Source: Marmoricola sp.
GTDB taxonomy: Bacteria; Actinomycetota; Actinomycetes; Propionibacteriales; Nocardioidaceae
NCBI GenBank assembly: GCA_025964775.1
Contig: JAOPYE010000037.1
Coordinates: 1-64,000 of the forward strand
Direction: 5' to 3'
DNA: 64,000 nucleotides
Positions within the stretch are counted from its first letter, which is position 1; each line of letters begins with the position of its first letter. The position numbers and the translations under genes were made by a program. The notes under the pieces are model-generated. The model searched no databases. It had not been told where the DNA came from and worked only from the letters and a program-made list of their open reading frames with translations. Below, one piece after another: positions 8,635 to 16,274 of this stretch.

Positions 8635-10283
8635 CAGAGCTTCGCTCCTTCGGTTGCCTTGGCCTCGAGGAGGAGTTCCTTGGCCCGGGGGTACTGCGCC
8701 TTGCCGGTGGCGTTGCGCGGGATCTCGGGTACGAGCGTGATCGTGCGGGGCAGCTTGTAGCCCGACAGCGAGGCGCGCAGGAAGTCGCGCAGCTCGTCGA
8801 GCTCGACGGTCTCGCCCGCGCGCGGCTGGATCACCGCTGCCACCGATTGGCCGAACTTCTCGTCGGGGATGCCGACCACGAGGACGTCGTACACGGCCGG
8901 GTGGCGCTTGATCGCCATCTCGACCTCTTCGGGGTAGACCTTCTCGCCGCCGGTGTTGACGCAGTTCGAGCCGCGACCCAGGAGGGTCACCCGGCCCTCC
9001 TCCTCGATCCGGGCGAAATCGCCGGGTACCGAGATGCGCAGGCCGTCGATGACCAGGAACGTCTCGGCCGACTTCTTCTCGTCCTTGTAGTAGCCCACCG
9101 GCACCGAGCCACCGCGGCCCAGACGACCGATCTTCCCGACGTTGGTGGCCAGGTCGAGGATCTTGTTGTTGTCGTCGAGCACGACGCTGTTCGGGCCGAG
9201 GCCGACGACCGGACCGTCGCTGGAGATGTGCGCCTTGTCCTGCATGCCCATGCCCTGGAACCCGGTCTCGCTCGCACCGACAGAGTCGGTGTAGACGGGG
9301 TTCGGCAGCGCGTTGATCCAGCGTTCCTTGACCTCCGGGGAGAAGATCGCTGCGCTGCTCGAGACCGCGAACAGGCTGGCACCTGAGTACGGCGAATCCG
9401 TTGTGGCCTTGCGCTCGAATTCCTCGATGAGCGGCCGCGCCATGGCGTCGCCGGTCATGAAGATCAACATGATGCCGTTCTCGTCGATGAGCTCCCAGGT
9501 GCGCTGGGGATCGAACTTCGGCTCGAGGATCGTCAGGTGCCCCGCGAACAGGTGCATCAGCAGGCCCGCCTGGGCGCCGCCGTGCATCAACGGGCTGAGC
9601 GGCAGGGTGACCATCCGGCCGTCCTGCTTGGCCTGCTCGGACTGGTCGAACTCGGAGAGGTTCTCACCGGTGTAGAAGTCGATGCCGCCGCCGAGCGTGC
9701 GCCAGAAGTCCTCGTGGCGCCACATGACGCCCTTCGGGAAGCCGGTGGTGCCCCCGGTGTAGATGATGTGCAGGTCGTCCGGGCTGCGTTCGGCGAAGTC
9801 GCGCTCGGCGCTCTGGTCGGCGATCGCGTCGGCGTACGGGACGCCGCCGAAGTCCGTGATGTCCGAGGTGTCGTCGGGCTCGATGACGTCGGGGACGACG
9901 ACTACGGTATGCAGCCTCGGGTGGTTCGGGTAAGTTTTCGCGACCAGCGGGGCGTAGGTCCGCTCGACGATCAGTGCGACTACGTCGGCGTTCTCGAACA
10001 GGTAGTTCAGCTCGCCCTCGACGTAGCGGTAGTTCACGTTGATGTTGACGGCGCGGATCTTCACGATCGCGAGGACGGCGACGACGTGCTCGATGCTGTT
10101 CTTCGCGTAGACGGCGACGTGGTCGCCCGGCTTGACCCCCTGGGACTGGAGGTAGTGCGCGAGCTTGTTGGACTCGGCCTCCAGGTCGGCGTACGTGACG
10201 GTGCGCTCGCCCACCTTCACGGCGGGCTTGTCCGGGGCCGCGTCCACGGCGTGCTCGAAGAGGTCAGCGATGTTCAAGGCCAT
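8634..10283 (-). CDS. fadD19: steroid-26-oyl-CoA synthetase FadD19
   Basis: AMP-forming ligase of 549 residues (M. tuberculosis FadD19 has 548) that activates the full-length C8 sterol side-chain carboxylate before beta-oxidation. The P-loop IYTGGTTGFPKGV spans about 174-186. NYRYVEGELNYLF, DSVGASETGF, PVGYYKDEKKSAETF and GGEKVYPEEVE are characteristic of the FadD19 clade. The divergent neighbour is echA19, as in Rv3515c-Rv3516. A KstR box ends 11 nt before the ATG, and ATACTA (complement TAGTAT, -10) lies 7 nt from it with no Shine-Dalgarno, indicating a leaderless transcript. Confidence 0.93.
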   Translation of the reverse strand: MALNIADLFEHAVDAAPDKPAVKVGERTVTYADLEAESNKLAHYLQSQGVKPGDHVAVYAKNSIEHVVAVLAIVKIRAVNINVNYRYVEGELNYLFENADVVALIVERTYAPLVAKTYPNHPRLHTVVVVPDVIEPDDTSDITDFGGVPYADAIADQSAERDFAERSPDDLHIIYTGGTTGFPKGVMWRHEDFWRTLGGGIDFYTGENLSEFDQSEQAKQDGRMVTLPLSPLMHGGAQAGLLMHLFAGHLTILEPKFDPQRTWELIDENGIMLIFMTGDAMARPLIEEFERKATTDSPYSGASLFAVSSSAAIFSPEVKERWINALPNPVYTDSVGASETGFQGMGMQDKAHISSDGPVVGLGPNSVVLDDNNKILDLATNVGKIGRLGRGGSVPVGYYKDEKKSAETFLVIDGLRISVPGDFARIEEEGRVTLLGRGSNCVNTGGEKVYPEEVEMAIKRHPAVYDVLVVGIPDEKFGQSVAAVIQPRAGETVELDELRDFLRASLSGYKLPRTITLVPEIPRNATGKAQYPRAKELLLEAKATEGAKL

Positions 10284-10294
10284 ATCCGCGATAC

Positions 10295-10308
10295 TAGAAC
10301 ACGTTCTC
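10295..10308. promoter_or_regulatory. KstR box, fadD19<>echA19
   Basis: TAGAACACGTTCTC matches TnnAACnnGTTnnA except the last base. TAGTAT (minus strand, 10291-10296) shares two bases with the box and is 7 nt from the fadD19 ATG. On the plus strand TAGCAT at 10318-10323 is 6 nt from the echA19 ATG. Both transcripts look leaderless. Confidence 0.9.
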
Positions 10309-10329
10309 GTTTGCGGCTAGCATTCCCCC

Positions 10330-11112
10330 ATGACGGACTGCCTGGTTGAACAAGACGGCCACAAGCTCATCGTGACGATGAACCGGCCGGAGAGGCGCAA
10401 TGCGCTCTCCTCCGAGATGCTGCGGATCATGGAGGATGCCTGGGACCGGGTGAACTCCGATCCCGAGATCCGGGTCTGCATCCTGACCGGTGCCGGCGGG
10501 TACTTCTGCGCCGGCATGGACCTCAAGACCGCCGACGAGAAGCCGCCGGGCGACAGCTTCGAGTCCGGTGACTTCGACCCGACGATCCTCAAGGGCCTGC
10601 TCAAGGGCTTCCGGCTGATCAAGCCGCTGATCGCAGCCGTCGAGGGTCCGGCCATCGCCGGCGGCACCGAGATCCTGCAGGGCACCGACATCCGCGTCGC
10701 CGGCGAATCGGCGAAGTTCGGCGTCGCGGAGGCACGCTGGAGCCTGTACCCGATGGGCGGGTCGGCGGTCCGGCTCCCCCGCCAGATCCCGTACACCGTG
10801 GCCGCCGAGCTGCTGCTGACCGGACGGACCCTGCTGGCTCCCGAGGCCCTCTCGCTGGGGCTCATCGGGCACGTGGTGCCAGACGGTGGGGCCCTGGCGA
10901 AGGCTCATGAGCTGGCCGACCTGATCGCCGCCAACGGTCCGCTCGCGGTCCAGGCGATCCTGAAGACGATGCGCGACTCCGAAGGCAAGCACGAGGACGA
11001 CTGCTGGGCCGACGACGCGAAGGTCGGCGCCGAGGTCTTCAAGTCGAACGACGCCAAGGAAGGTCCGCGCGCGTTCCTGGAGAAGCGGAGTCCGAGCTTT
11101 ACCGGGAGTTAG
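10330..11112 (+). CDS. echA19: steroid enoyl-CoA hydratase EchA19
   Basis: Crotonase-fold hydratase of 260 residues (M. tuberculosis EchA19 has 263) acting on unsaturated sterol side-chain CoA esters. Motifs: [13 protein letters not shown] (oxyanion hole, first half), [28 protein letters not shown] and [14 protein letters not shown]. The assignment rests on the family motifs plus divergent pairing with fadD19 as in mycobacteria. No Shine-Dalgarno precedes the ATG; the -10 candidate TAGCAT is 6 nt upstream, so it is probably leaderless and KstR-regulated. Confidence 0.9.
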   Translation: MTDCLVEQDGHKLIVTMNRPERRNALSSEMLRIMEDAWDRVNSDPEIRVCILTGAGGYFCAGMDLKTADEKPPGDSFESGDFDPTILKGLLKGFRLIKPLIAAVEGPAIAGGTEILQGTDIRVAGESAKFGVAEARWSLYPMGGSAVRLPRQIPYTVAAELLLTGRTLLAPEALSLGLIGHVVPDGGALAKAHELADLIAANGPLAVQAILKTMRDSEGKHEDDCWADDAKVGAEVFKSNDAKEGPRAFLEKRSPSFTGS

Positions 11113-11125
11113 CCCCAATCTAGGT
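11113..11125. promoter_or_regulatory. candidate regulator site 1 (LuxR island)
   Basis: CCCCAATCTAGGT directly follows the echA19 stop. It matches 11 of 13 positions of ACCCAATCTGGGT at 14099, the other leader of the island. A further inverted repeat, CAATGC-AG-GCATTG, sits at 11137-11150. A proposed binding site of the neighbouring LuxR-type regulator; inference from repetition and position. Confidence 0.4.
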
Positions 11126-11175
11126 GACGAGGACGCCAATGCAGGCATTGCCCACCGATGTCTGCAGCGCCTGGA

Positions 11176-11210
11176 ATTCCTACGGTCGGTAGCACCAGCA
11201 GTTCCCGACC
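11176..11210 (+). promoter_or_regulatory. promoter-like ATTCCTA element and leader hairpin, module 1
   Basis: ATTCCTACGGTCG (11176-11188) resembles ATTCCTAACGTCG at 14142. The leader then folds GGTCGG (11184-11189) with CCGACC (11205-11210) immediately before the Shine-Dalgarno TTAGGAG of the 11223 gene. The parallel arrangement upstream of 14183 suggests shared control. Confidence 0.4.
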
Positions 11211-11222
11211 TTAGGAGTCACC

Positions 11223-11498
11223 ATGTCCCACGTCACGATGATGAACCGCACCTTCAGGACCAGCTCCCGCTGCGCATTGGCGGCCGGATTCCTGGTCGCG
11301 GCAGCGCACGTCGGCTCGGCGTACGCCGCCGTCAACCCTGAGCCGGGCGGAAGCTCAGACCCCGCCAGCCCGGCGGCCGCCCTGGCCCGACCGGCTGACC
11401 TCGTCCCCAACGTGCCGGCCGACTACCGTCTCGTGAGACTGGTCGACCAGGCTCAGGCGAGCGCCGTTCACAGCCAGCTCGCCGCCCTCAAGCGGTGA
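11223..11498 (+). CDS. small secreted protein, unknown
   Basis: 91 residues, no family recognised. The N-terminus has positive charge then a hydrophobic run (ALAAGFLVAAAHVGSAYA) with a plausible signal-peptidase site after AYA at about 36. The mature part is about 55 residues, Pro/Ser/Ala-rich at first, ending in an amphipathic stretch (LVRLVDQAQASAVHSQLAALKR). AGGAG lies 5 nt before the ATG. It sits 31 nt upstream of the LuxR regulator and shares its leader architecture with the 14183 gene, so it may be a target of that regulator. Confidence 0.65.
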   Translation: MSHVTMMNRTFRTSSRCALAAGFLVAAAHVGSAYAAVNPEPGGSSDPASPAAALARPADLVPNVPADYRLVRLVDQAQASAVHSQLAALKR

Positions 11499-11529
11499 CA
11501 CCACCAATCGGCCGCCCTAACATCGACCC

Positions 11530-14088
11530 ATGAAGCTCCTCGAGCGTGAGGTGCAGTTGGGCGCCCTCGGTGACTACGTCACCGAGGCGTCCGCGGGTTG
11601 CGGCAGGCTGGTGCTCCTCACCGGCGAGGCGGGGATCGGCAAGAGCTCGGTCGTCGATGCGTTGCGCGACGCCCGAGACGACCTGACCTGGTTGTGGGGA
11701 GCCTGTGACGGCGGGTACACCCCCCGGCCGCTCGGCCCCCTGCACGAGATCGCGTCGTCGGTCGGGGGCCGTCTGCGCGACCTGTGTCGCGCAGAGGGGA
11801 ACCGCAACGAACTCTTCGCAGAGTTCATCAGCGTGCTCGAACAGTCGTCGGGCACCTGCGCCGTCGTCATCGAGGACCTGCACTGGGCGGACGAGGCCAC
11901 GCTCGACTGGCTCGGGCATCTCTCGCGCCGGCTCGATCGGTTGCGCACCCTGGTGGTGGTCACGCTGCGCGACGACGAACCAGGAGACGACCGCATTGCT
12001 GAGACCATGGCGCGGCTGGCCACCCACCGGACAACGCGGAGGATCGCCGTGCCACCGCTCTCGCGCAGCGCCGTGCAGGACCTTGCCGGGGGCGAGAACG
12101 CGGAAGAGCTGTACTCCCTGACTGCCGGCAACCCGTTCTACCTCGGTGAAGTGCTCGCGATGGGACTCCGCTCGGTGCCACCGTCGGTCGCCGACGTGGT
12201 CCGCGCCCGGGTTCTGCAACATTCTGCACCGGCCCAGCGGATCCTGGCCGGCGCCGCCATCCTCGGGCGGCCAGCGCCGGCGCCGCTCCTTGCCGCGATC
12301 ACCGGCGTGCCGGTCGCGTACGTGGACGAGTGCGTCACCTCGGGAACCCTGGTCGCCGACGGCACTCTCTTCGGATTCCGTCACGAGCTGACCCGGCTGG
12401 CCGTGGAGGAGTCAGTTCCGGGAGTCCAGGCGACCGAGCTGCACCGCATCGCCCTGCTCGCGCTCGAGCAGGAAGGCGCCGACGTCGCGGAGCTCACCCA
12501 CCACGCGGTCGGTTCCGGCGACGCAGGAGCTGTGCTGCGCCACGCACCGACCGCGGGCAGGATCGCCGCGGAGGCGAGCGCCCACCGCGAGGCGGTCATC
12601 CAGTTCCGGCGCGCACTGGCCTACGCCGACCGGCTCTCCGCGGCCGAGAACGCAGATCTCGAGGAGGCCCTGGCCGAATCGCTGTCCACTCGTGACGAGT
12701 GGTCCGCGGCCGAAGATCACTGGCGCGCCGCTGTCGACCTCCGGAGAGGGCTGGGGGATCGCGAAGGCCTGAGCCGATGTCTTCGCCGCCTGTCCGTCTG
12801 TGTGTGGCGGCTGTGCCGGACCGCGGAGTTCCGTGCAGCCCTGGCCGAGGCCTGGGAGCTGATGAAGGACGCCGACGACTCCCCCGAGCGCGCCCAGGTC
12901 CTTTATCTCCGCAGCGGTGACGACGTGGTGGCCAAGTCCGAGCGAAGTGCCGCAGCCGACGAGTGCGCCCGGATCGCGAAGAACTTCGACGACGACGCCC
13001 TGATGTCGCGTGCCCTCGTCGCCGGGGCTTACCTGGACGCCGACATCGGCGTCGTCGACTTCTCCGCGCTGGAGCAGGCACTCGAGTGTGCGACCCGTGC
13101 CGGCGACTCGGTGCTCGTCGGCAGCGCGTACACGAACCTGTACGAGACGGCCATCGACCAGTTGCGTCTGGACGTGTATGACGACCTGTACGCCGAGGGC
13201 CTTGCGTTCTGCCTGGACCATGAGCAGCACACCTACAGCGTCTGCCTGCGCGGCGCACGGGTGATGGAGCTCGTGCGTCGCGGCGACAACACCGCCGCGG
13301 TCGAACTGGCGCTGGCGACGCTCGGCGAGACGATCTCACCGGTCAACGAGATGCACCTCATGATCGGTCTGACGACCGCCGCGTTCCGGCTGGGCCAGCC
13401 CGAAGCGCGCGACTGGCTGGAACGGATGTGGGCACTCGGCGCCGGAAATGACGAGACCTTCTGGCTGGTACAGATCGCCACGGCAGCCGTCCACGGCTCC
13501 TGGCTGACCGGCGACCCCACGCTGATCGACGAACGGGTGCGCACCGCGCTCCAGCGCGGGATGACCGACGATCCATGGGTGCAGGGGGAGCTCCTCGCCT
13601 GGCTGACCCGACTCGGCCATCCGGTGCCGGAGCACGAGTTCCTGCCGTCGCCGTACGCGCTCGAGGTCGCTGGCGACCACACCGGGGCGGCAGCGGTCTG
13701 GCGTGCCCTGGGGTGCCCGTTCGAAGAGGCCGTCGCGCTCACCTGGTCCGGAGACGCCCGCCACCGACTCGACGCGCTGGGGATCTTCCGCACGCTCGGC
13801 ACCCGGCCGGCCGAGTCCAAGGTGCGCGACCTGCTCACCGCGGACGGCGTCGACGTGCCGGCCCGGCGCGGCCCCCGCCCTACCACGCAGTCGAACCCAG
13901 CCGGATTGACCACCAGAGAAGCCGAGGTGCTCGACCTCCTCGGCGAGGGCCTCACGAACGTTCAGATCGCCGAGCGCCTCGTGCTGTCTCCGCGGACGGT
14001 CGACCATCACGTGTCCGCCGTGCTGGCCAAGCTCGGGGTGAGCAGCCGCGCCGAGGCCGTGGAACGCGCTTCATCGCTCGTAACCTAG
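11530..14088 (+). CDS. large ATP-binding LuxR-family regulator (MalT-like architecture)
   Basis: 852 residues. An N-terminal AAA/STAND ATPase has Walker A GEAGIGKSS at 32-40 and a Walker B-like VVIEDLHWAD around 115. A long alpha-helical, TPR-like middle follows. The C-terminal LuxR/GerE helix-turn-helix (about 790-850) contains LTTREAEVLDLLGEGLTNVQ and RTVDHHVSAVLAKL. Such proteins activate transcription when a ligand triggers ATP-dependent assembly; the ligand here is unknown. CCTAACATCG at 11516-11525 just before the ATG resembles the promoter elements of the flanking small genes, suggesting co-regulation or autoregulation. No sterol-box is present. Domain call is firm, targets are inferred. 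Confidence 0.9.
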   Translation: MKLLEREVQLGALGDYVTEASAGCGRLVLLTGEAGIGKSSVVDALRDARDDLTWLWGACDGGYTPRPLGPLHEIASSVGGRLRDLCRAEGNRNELFAEFISVLEQSSGTCAVVIEDLHWADEATLDWLGHLSRRLDRLRTLVVVTLRDDEPGDDRIAETMARLATHRTTRRIAVPPLSRSAVQDLAGGENAEELYSLTAGNPFYLGEVLAMGLRSVPPSVADVVRARVLQHSAPAQRILAGAAILGRPAPAPLLAAITGVPVAYVDECVTSGTLVADGTLFGFRHELTRLAVEESVPGVQATELHRIALLALEQEGADVAELTHHAVGSGDAGAVLRHAPTAGRIAAEASAHREAVIQFRRALAYADRLSAAENADLEEALAESLSTRDEWSAAEDHWRAAVDLRRGLGDREGLSRCLRRLSVCVWRLCRTAEFRAALAEAWELMKDADDSPERAQVLYLRSGDDVVAKSERSAAADECARIAKNFDDDALMSRALVAGAYLDADIGVVDFSALEQALECATRAGDSVLVGSAYTNLYETAIDQLRLDVYDDLYAEGLAFCLDHEQHTYSVCLRGARVMELVRRGDNTAAVELALATLGETISPVNEMHLMIGLTTAAFRLGQPEARDWLERMWALGAGNDETFWLVQIATAAVHGSWLTGDPTLIDERVRTALQRGMTDDPWVQGELLAWLTRLGHPVPEHEFLPSPYALEVAGDHTGAAAVWRALGCPFEEAVALTWSGDARHRLDALGIFRTLGTRPAESKVRDLLTADGVDVPARRGPRPTTQSNPAGLTTREAEVLDLLGEGLTNVQIAERLVLSPRTVDHHVSAVLAKLGVSSRAEAVERASSLVT

Positions 14089-14098
14089 GCAGCGGGTC

Positions 14099-14111
14099 AC
14101 CCAATCTGGGT
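14099..14111. promoter_or_regulatory. candidate regulator site 2 (LuxR island)
   Basis: ACCCAATCTGGGT is an inverted repeat (ACCCA-atc-TGGGT) 11 nt after the regulator's stop codon, 11/13 identical to the site at 11113. It precedes the ATTCCTA element by 43 nt start to start, against 63 nt in module 1, a difference of about two helical turns. Confidence 0.45.
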
Positions 14112-14141
14112 AGGCGTCACCGATCCGCGGAGCGGCGTCTG

Positions 14142-14169
14142 ATTCCTAACGTCGAAGCATCACTTCGAC
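14142..14169 (+). promoter_or_regulatory. promoter-like ATTCCTA element and leader hairpin, module 2
   Basis: ATTCCTAACGTCG at 14142-14154 includes TAACGT as a -10 candidate. GTCGAAG (14151-14157) pairs perfectly with CTTCGAC (14163-14169) around a 5-nt loop, followed by AAGGAGG and the ATG at 14183. A 7-bp hairpin abutting the ribosome binding site could influence translation. Confidence 0.45.
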
Positions 14170-14182
14170 CAAGGAGGCACCC

Positions 14183-14434
14183 ATGCCACTCTTCATGGAC
14201 GTACACCACATCGACGGCGGCGTCGGCATCGACGACGTCGCGAAAGCACATCAGGCCGATCTCGCCGCCCAGGGCGACCACGACGTGCAGTACCTGCGTT
14301 ACTGGGTCGACGAGGACCAGGGCCAGATCTTCTGCCTCGTCGACGCTCCCACGGCTGAAGCGGCCAACACGGTGCACCGCGAGGCTCACGGTCTCGTCGC
14401 CGACGAGATCTACATCGTCCAGGAAGGCGTCTGA
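14183..14434 (+). CDS. SCO4226-family (DUF4242) nickel-binding-like protein
   Basis: 83 residues beginning MPLFMDVHHIDGG, with AHQADL, YLRYWVDEDQGQIFCLVDAP, HREAHG and a final EIYIVQEG. This is the layout of the small ferredoxin-like-fold proteins typified by Streptomyces SCO4226, reported to bind nickel through clustered histidines; the His residues are conserved here. Its biological role is unknown. A strong AAGGAGG is 7 nt before the ATG. It overlaps nothing but is followed after 1 nt by a secreted protein gene, so the two form an operon behind the LuxR-type regulator. Confidence 0.75.
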   Translation: MPLFMDVHHIDGGVGIDDVAKAHQADLAAQGDHDVQYLRYWVDEDQGQIFCLVDAPTAEAANTVHREAHGLVADEIYIVQEGV

Positions 14435-14435
14435 G

Positions 14436-14939
14436 ATGAGGCGGGAGGCGTTACGGCTGACCATCTGCGTCGCCGCTGCCAGCGTCCTGGCTGTGTTCGC
14501 TCTGGCCAGCATCGCCCAGGCCCACACCGACGGTCTGGACGACGTGCGAGCTGCGACCGCCGCGTTCCACTCGGTCCCGAATGCCAAGGCGGCCGGGTAC
14601 GGCGACCCGGGCCTGCCGTGCTTCGACAGCCCCTCGACCAGCCAGGGAATGGGCTTCCACCTGGTCAACGGCGCGTTGCTCAACGACGGCGGTGCGCTCG
14701 ACCGGTTGCACCCGGAGGCTCTGGTCTACGAGATGCACTCCGGCACGCTCAAGCTGGTCGCGGTCGAATACATCGTCAAGATGACCGATGCCGCGACGGC
14801 GCCGCATTTCCTCGGTCAGCAGATGATGCCGAACAAGGCGTTGGGCCTGTGGACCCTGCACGCCTGGATCTGGCGAGCCAACCCGCAGAGTCTGTTCGCG
14901 GCGTACAACACCCGGGTGTCGCTCTGCCCGAAGTCCTGA
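14436..14939 (+). CDS. secreted protein, unknown
   Basis: 167 residues starting at the ATG 1 nt after the previous stop. A signal peptide is clear (RLTICVAAASVLAVFALASIAQA, cleavage likely after AQA near 28). The mature protein begins HTDGLDDVRAATAAFHSV and has CFDSPSTSQGMGFHLVNGALL, LHPEALVYEM, VAVEYIVKM and LHAWIWRANP, with cysteines near both ends. Comparable extracytoplasmic proteins are widespread in actinobacteria and other soil bacteria without known function. Operon partner of the nickel-binding-like gene. The first part of the mature chain (DVRAATAA) is echoed in a small open frame at 17941-18183. Confidence 0.7.
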   Translation: MRREALRLTICVAAASVLAVFALASIAQAHTDGLDDVRAATAAFHSVPNAKAAGYGDPGLPCFDSPSTSQGMGFHLVNGALLNDGGALDRLHPEALVYEMHSGTLKLVAVEYIVKMTDAATAPHFLGQQMMPNKALGLWTLHAWIWRANPQSLFAAYNTRVSLCPKS

Positions 14940-14999
14940 CGCCCGGTTGGCGGGGCCAAAGCGCACCCGTGCTTCGCCGCTCCGTGAGAGCGTGTCAAC

Positions 15000-15701
15000 G
15001 TGCTGATGAACCTCTGGCCGCCGCCGATCTTCTTCCTGTTCCCGCTGGTATTCCTGGTCATCGGCGCCGTCATGCGGTACCGGAACAGGCTCTTCCAGCG
15101 GAGCAGGGAGACCGCGATGGCCGCATTCGCCCGCTCACGCGGGTGGTCGTACATCGAGGACGACATCACGGCGTACTACGGCTACCAGGGACCACCGTTC
15201 GAGCAGGGTCGGGAAGTACGCGCCACCAACGTGCTGCGCGGCGAGCACAACCGGTGGAAGTTCACCACCTTCGACTACCGCTTCACCGTTCATCAGGGCC
15301 GGAGCGAGGTCACCCACGTCTGCTCGGTGCTCGCCGTGCAGACGGGGGCCTGGCTGACCCGGCTCTGGGTGACGCCCGAGACGTTCGGGAGCATGATCCT
15401 GGACCACATCACCGGCCACGACATCGACACCGAGTCCGAGGAATTCAACAAGACGTTCAAGGTCCGCTGTGATGACCGGAAGCTCGCGATCGACGTCCTC
15501 AACCCGCGGATGATGCAGTACCTCCTGCAGCTGCCGCACCTCGGCTGGAGCCTCCAGTCTGGAGCGCTGGTGATCGCGACCGCAGGTCTGAACGACGGCC
15601 AGCGGATCGATTACAACCTGACCGTGGCCGAGCAGATCCTCGGCCTGGTCCCGGGATTCGTGTGGACCGAGGCCGGCGTGAGCCCACCGACGGAGCAATG
15701 A
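15000..15701 (+). CDS. membrane-anchored protein of unknown function
   Basis: 233 residues: an N-terminal hydrophobic anchor (about 5-24, WPPPIFFLFPLVFLVIGAVM), a basic linker (YRNRLFQRSR), then a soluble domain with aromatic-rich strands (FARSRGWSYIEDD, RWKFTTFDYRFTV, FNKTFKVRCDDRKLA). It may be DUF3137-like but I cannot assign it firmly. The start is GTG at 15000 or the in-frame ATG at 15006; GAGAG precedes. It lies 1 nt upstream of the lemA-like gene, and pairing with LemA suggests a joint envelope-associated role. Confidence 0.65.
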   Translation: MLMNLWPPPIFFLFPLVFLVIGAVMRYRNRLFQRSRETAMAAFARSRGWSYIEDDITAYYGYQGPPFEQGREVRATNVLRGEHNRWKFTTFDYRFTVHQGRSEVTHVCSVLAVQTGAWLTRLWVTPETFGSMILDHITGHDIDTESEEFNKTFKVRCDDRKLAIDVLNPRMMQYLLQLPHLGWSLQSGALVIATAGLNDGQRIDYNLTVAEQILGLVPGFVWTEAGVSPPTEQ

Positions 15702-15702
15702 C

Positions 15703-16269
15703 ATGGGCCTCGTGATCGACGCTCTCGTCCTGCTCGTGGTGGTGCCCGGGCTCAGCCTCGCCATCATGTACAACCGGTTCGTCCGCCAGCAGACACTCGT
15801 CAACGCCTCCTGGGGCGGCGTGGATGTCGAGCTGACCCGCAGGCACGACCTGATCCCGAACCTGGTTGCGACCGTGAAGGGCTATGCAGCCCACGAGCGC
15901 ACCCTGCTCGAGGCGCTGAGCGCCGCGCGCGAGGCGGCAGCTGCCCAGGAGAAGCAGCCCCCGGCGGGACGCTCGGACACGGAGGAGGCGATGGGTCGTT
16001 CGCTCGCCGCGGTGATGGCACGCGCCGAGGCCTACCCCGAGCTCAAGGCGGATCAGGCGTTCCTCGACCTCCAGCACCAGCTCGTCGAGACCGAGGACCG
16101 GATCGCTGCGGCCCGTCGTTTCTACAACCTCAACGTCAGCGACTACAACCAGCGGGTCGCGACGTTCCCGTCGAACCTCGTCGCCGGATGGTTCAGATTC
16201 CGGGCGCACCCGTTCTTCGAGGTCAGCGACGAGGCGATGCGCACCGTGCCTCCCGTCACCCTCAGCTGA
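15703..16269 (+). CDS. LemA family protein
   Basis: 188 residues with one N-terminal transmembrane helix (about 4-22) and the LemA core: YNRFVRQQTLVNASWGGVDVEL, RRHDLIPNLVATVKGYAAHE, LLEALSAAREAA, ETEDRIAAARRFYNLNVSDYN and FPSNLVAGWF near the C-terminus. LemA proteins are membrane-tethered helical-bundle proteins with no established function in most bacteria. ATG follows the previous stop by 1 nt (TGACATG), so translation is coupled. The next gene (CoA ligase) is convergent with a 5-nt gap. Confidence 0.88.
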   Translation: MGLVIDALVLLVVVPGLSLAIMYNRFVRQQTLVNASWGGVDVELTRRHDLIPNLVATVKGYAAHERTLLEALSAAREAAAAQEKQPPAGRSDTEEAMGRSLAAVMARAEAYPELKADQAFLDLQHQLVETEDRIAAARRFYNLNVSDYNQRVATFPSNLVAGWFRFRAHPFFEVSDEAMRTVPPVTLS

Positions 16270-16274
16270 GGGTT

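Noticed and set aside
13575..14435. Open frame running from inside the LuxR gene into the secreted protein at 14436
   Set aside because: The upstream part is a GC-rich shadow of the LuxR and DUF4242 genes; the signal peptide begins at ATG 14436.
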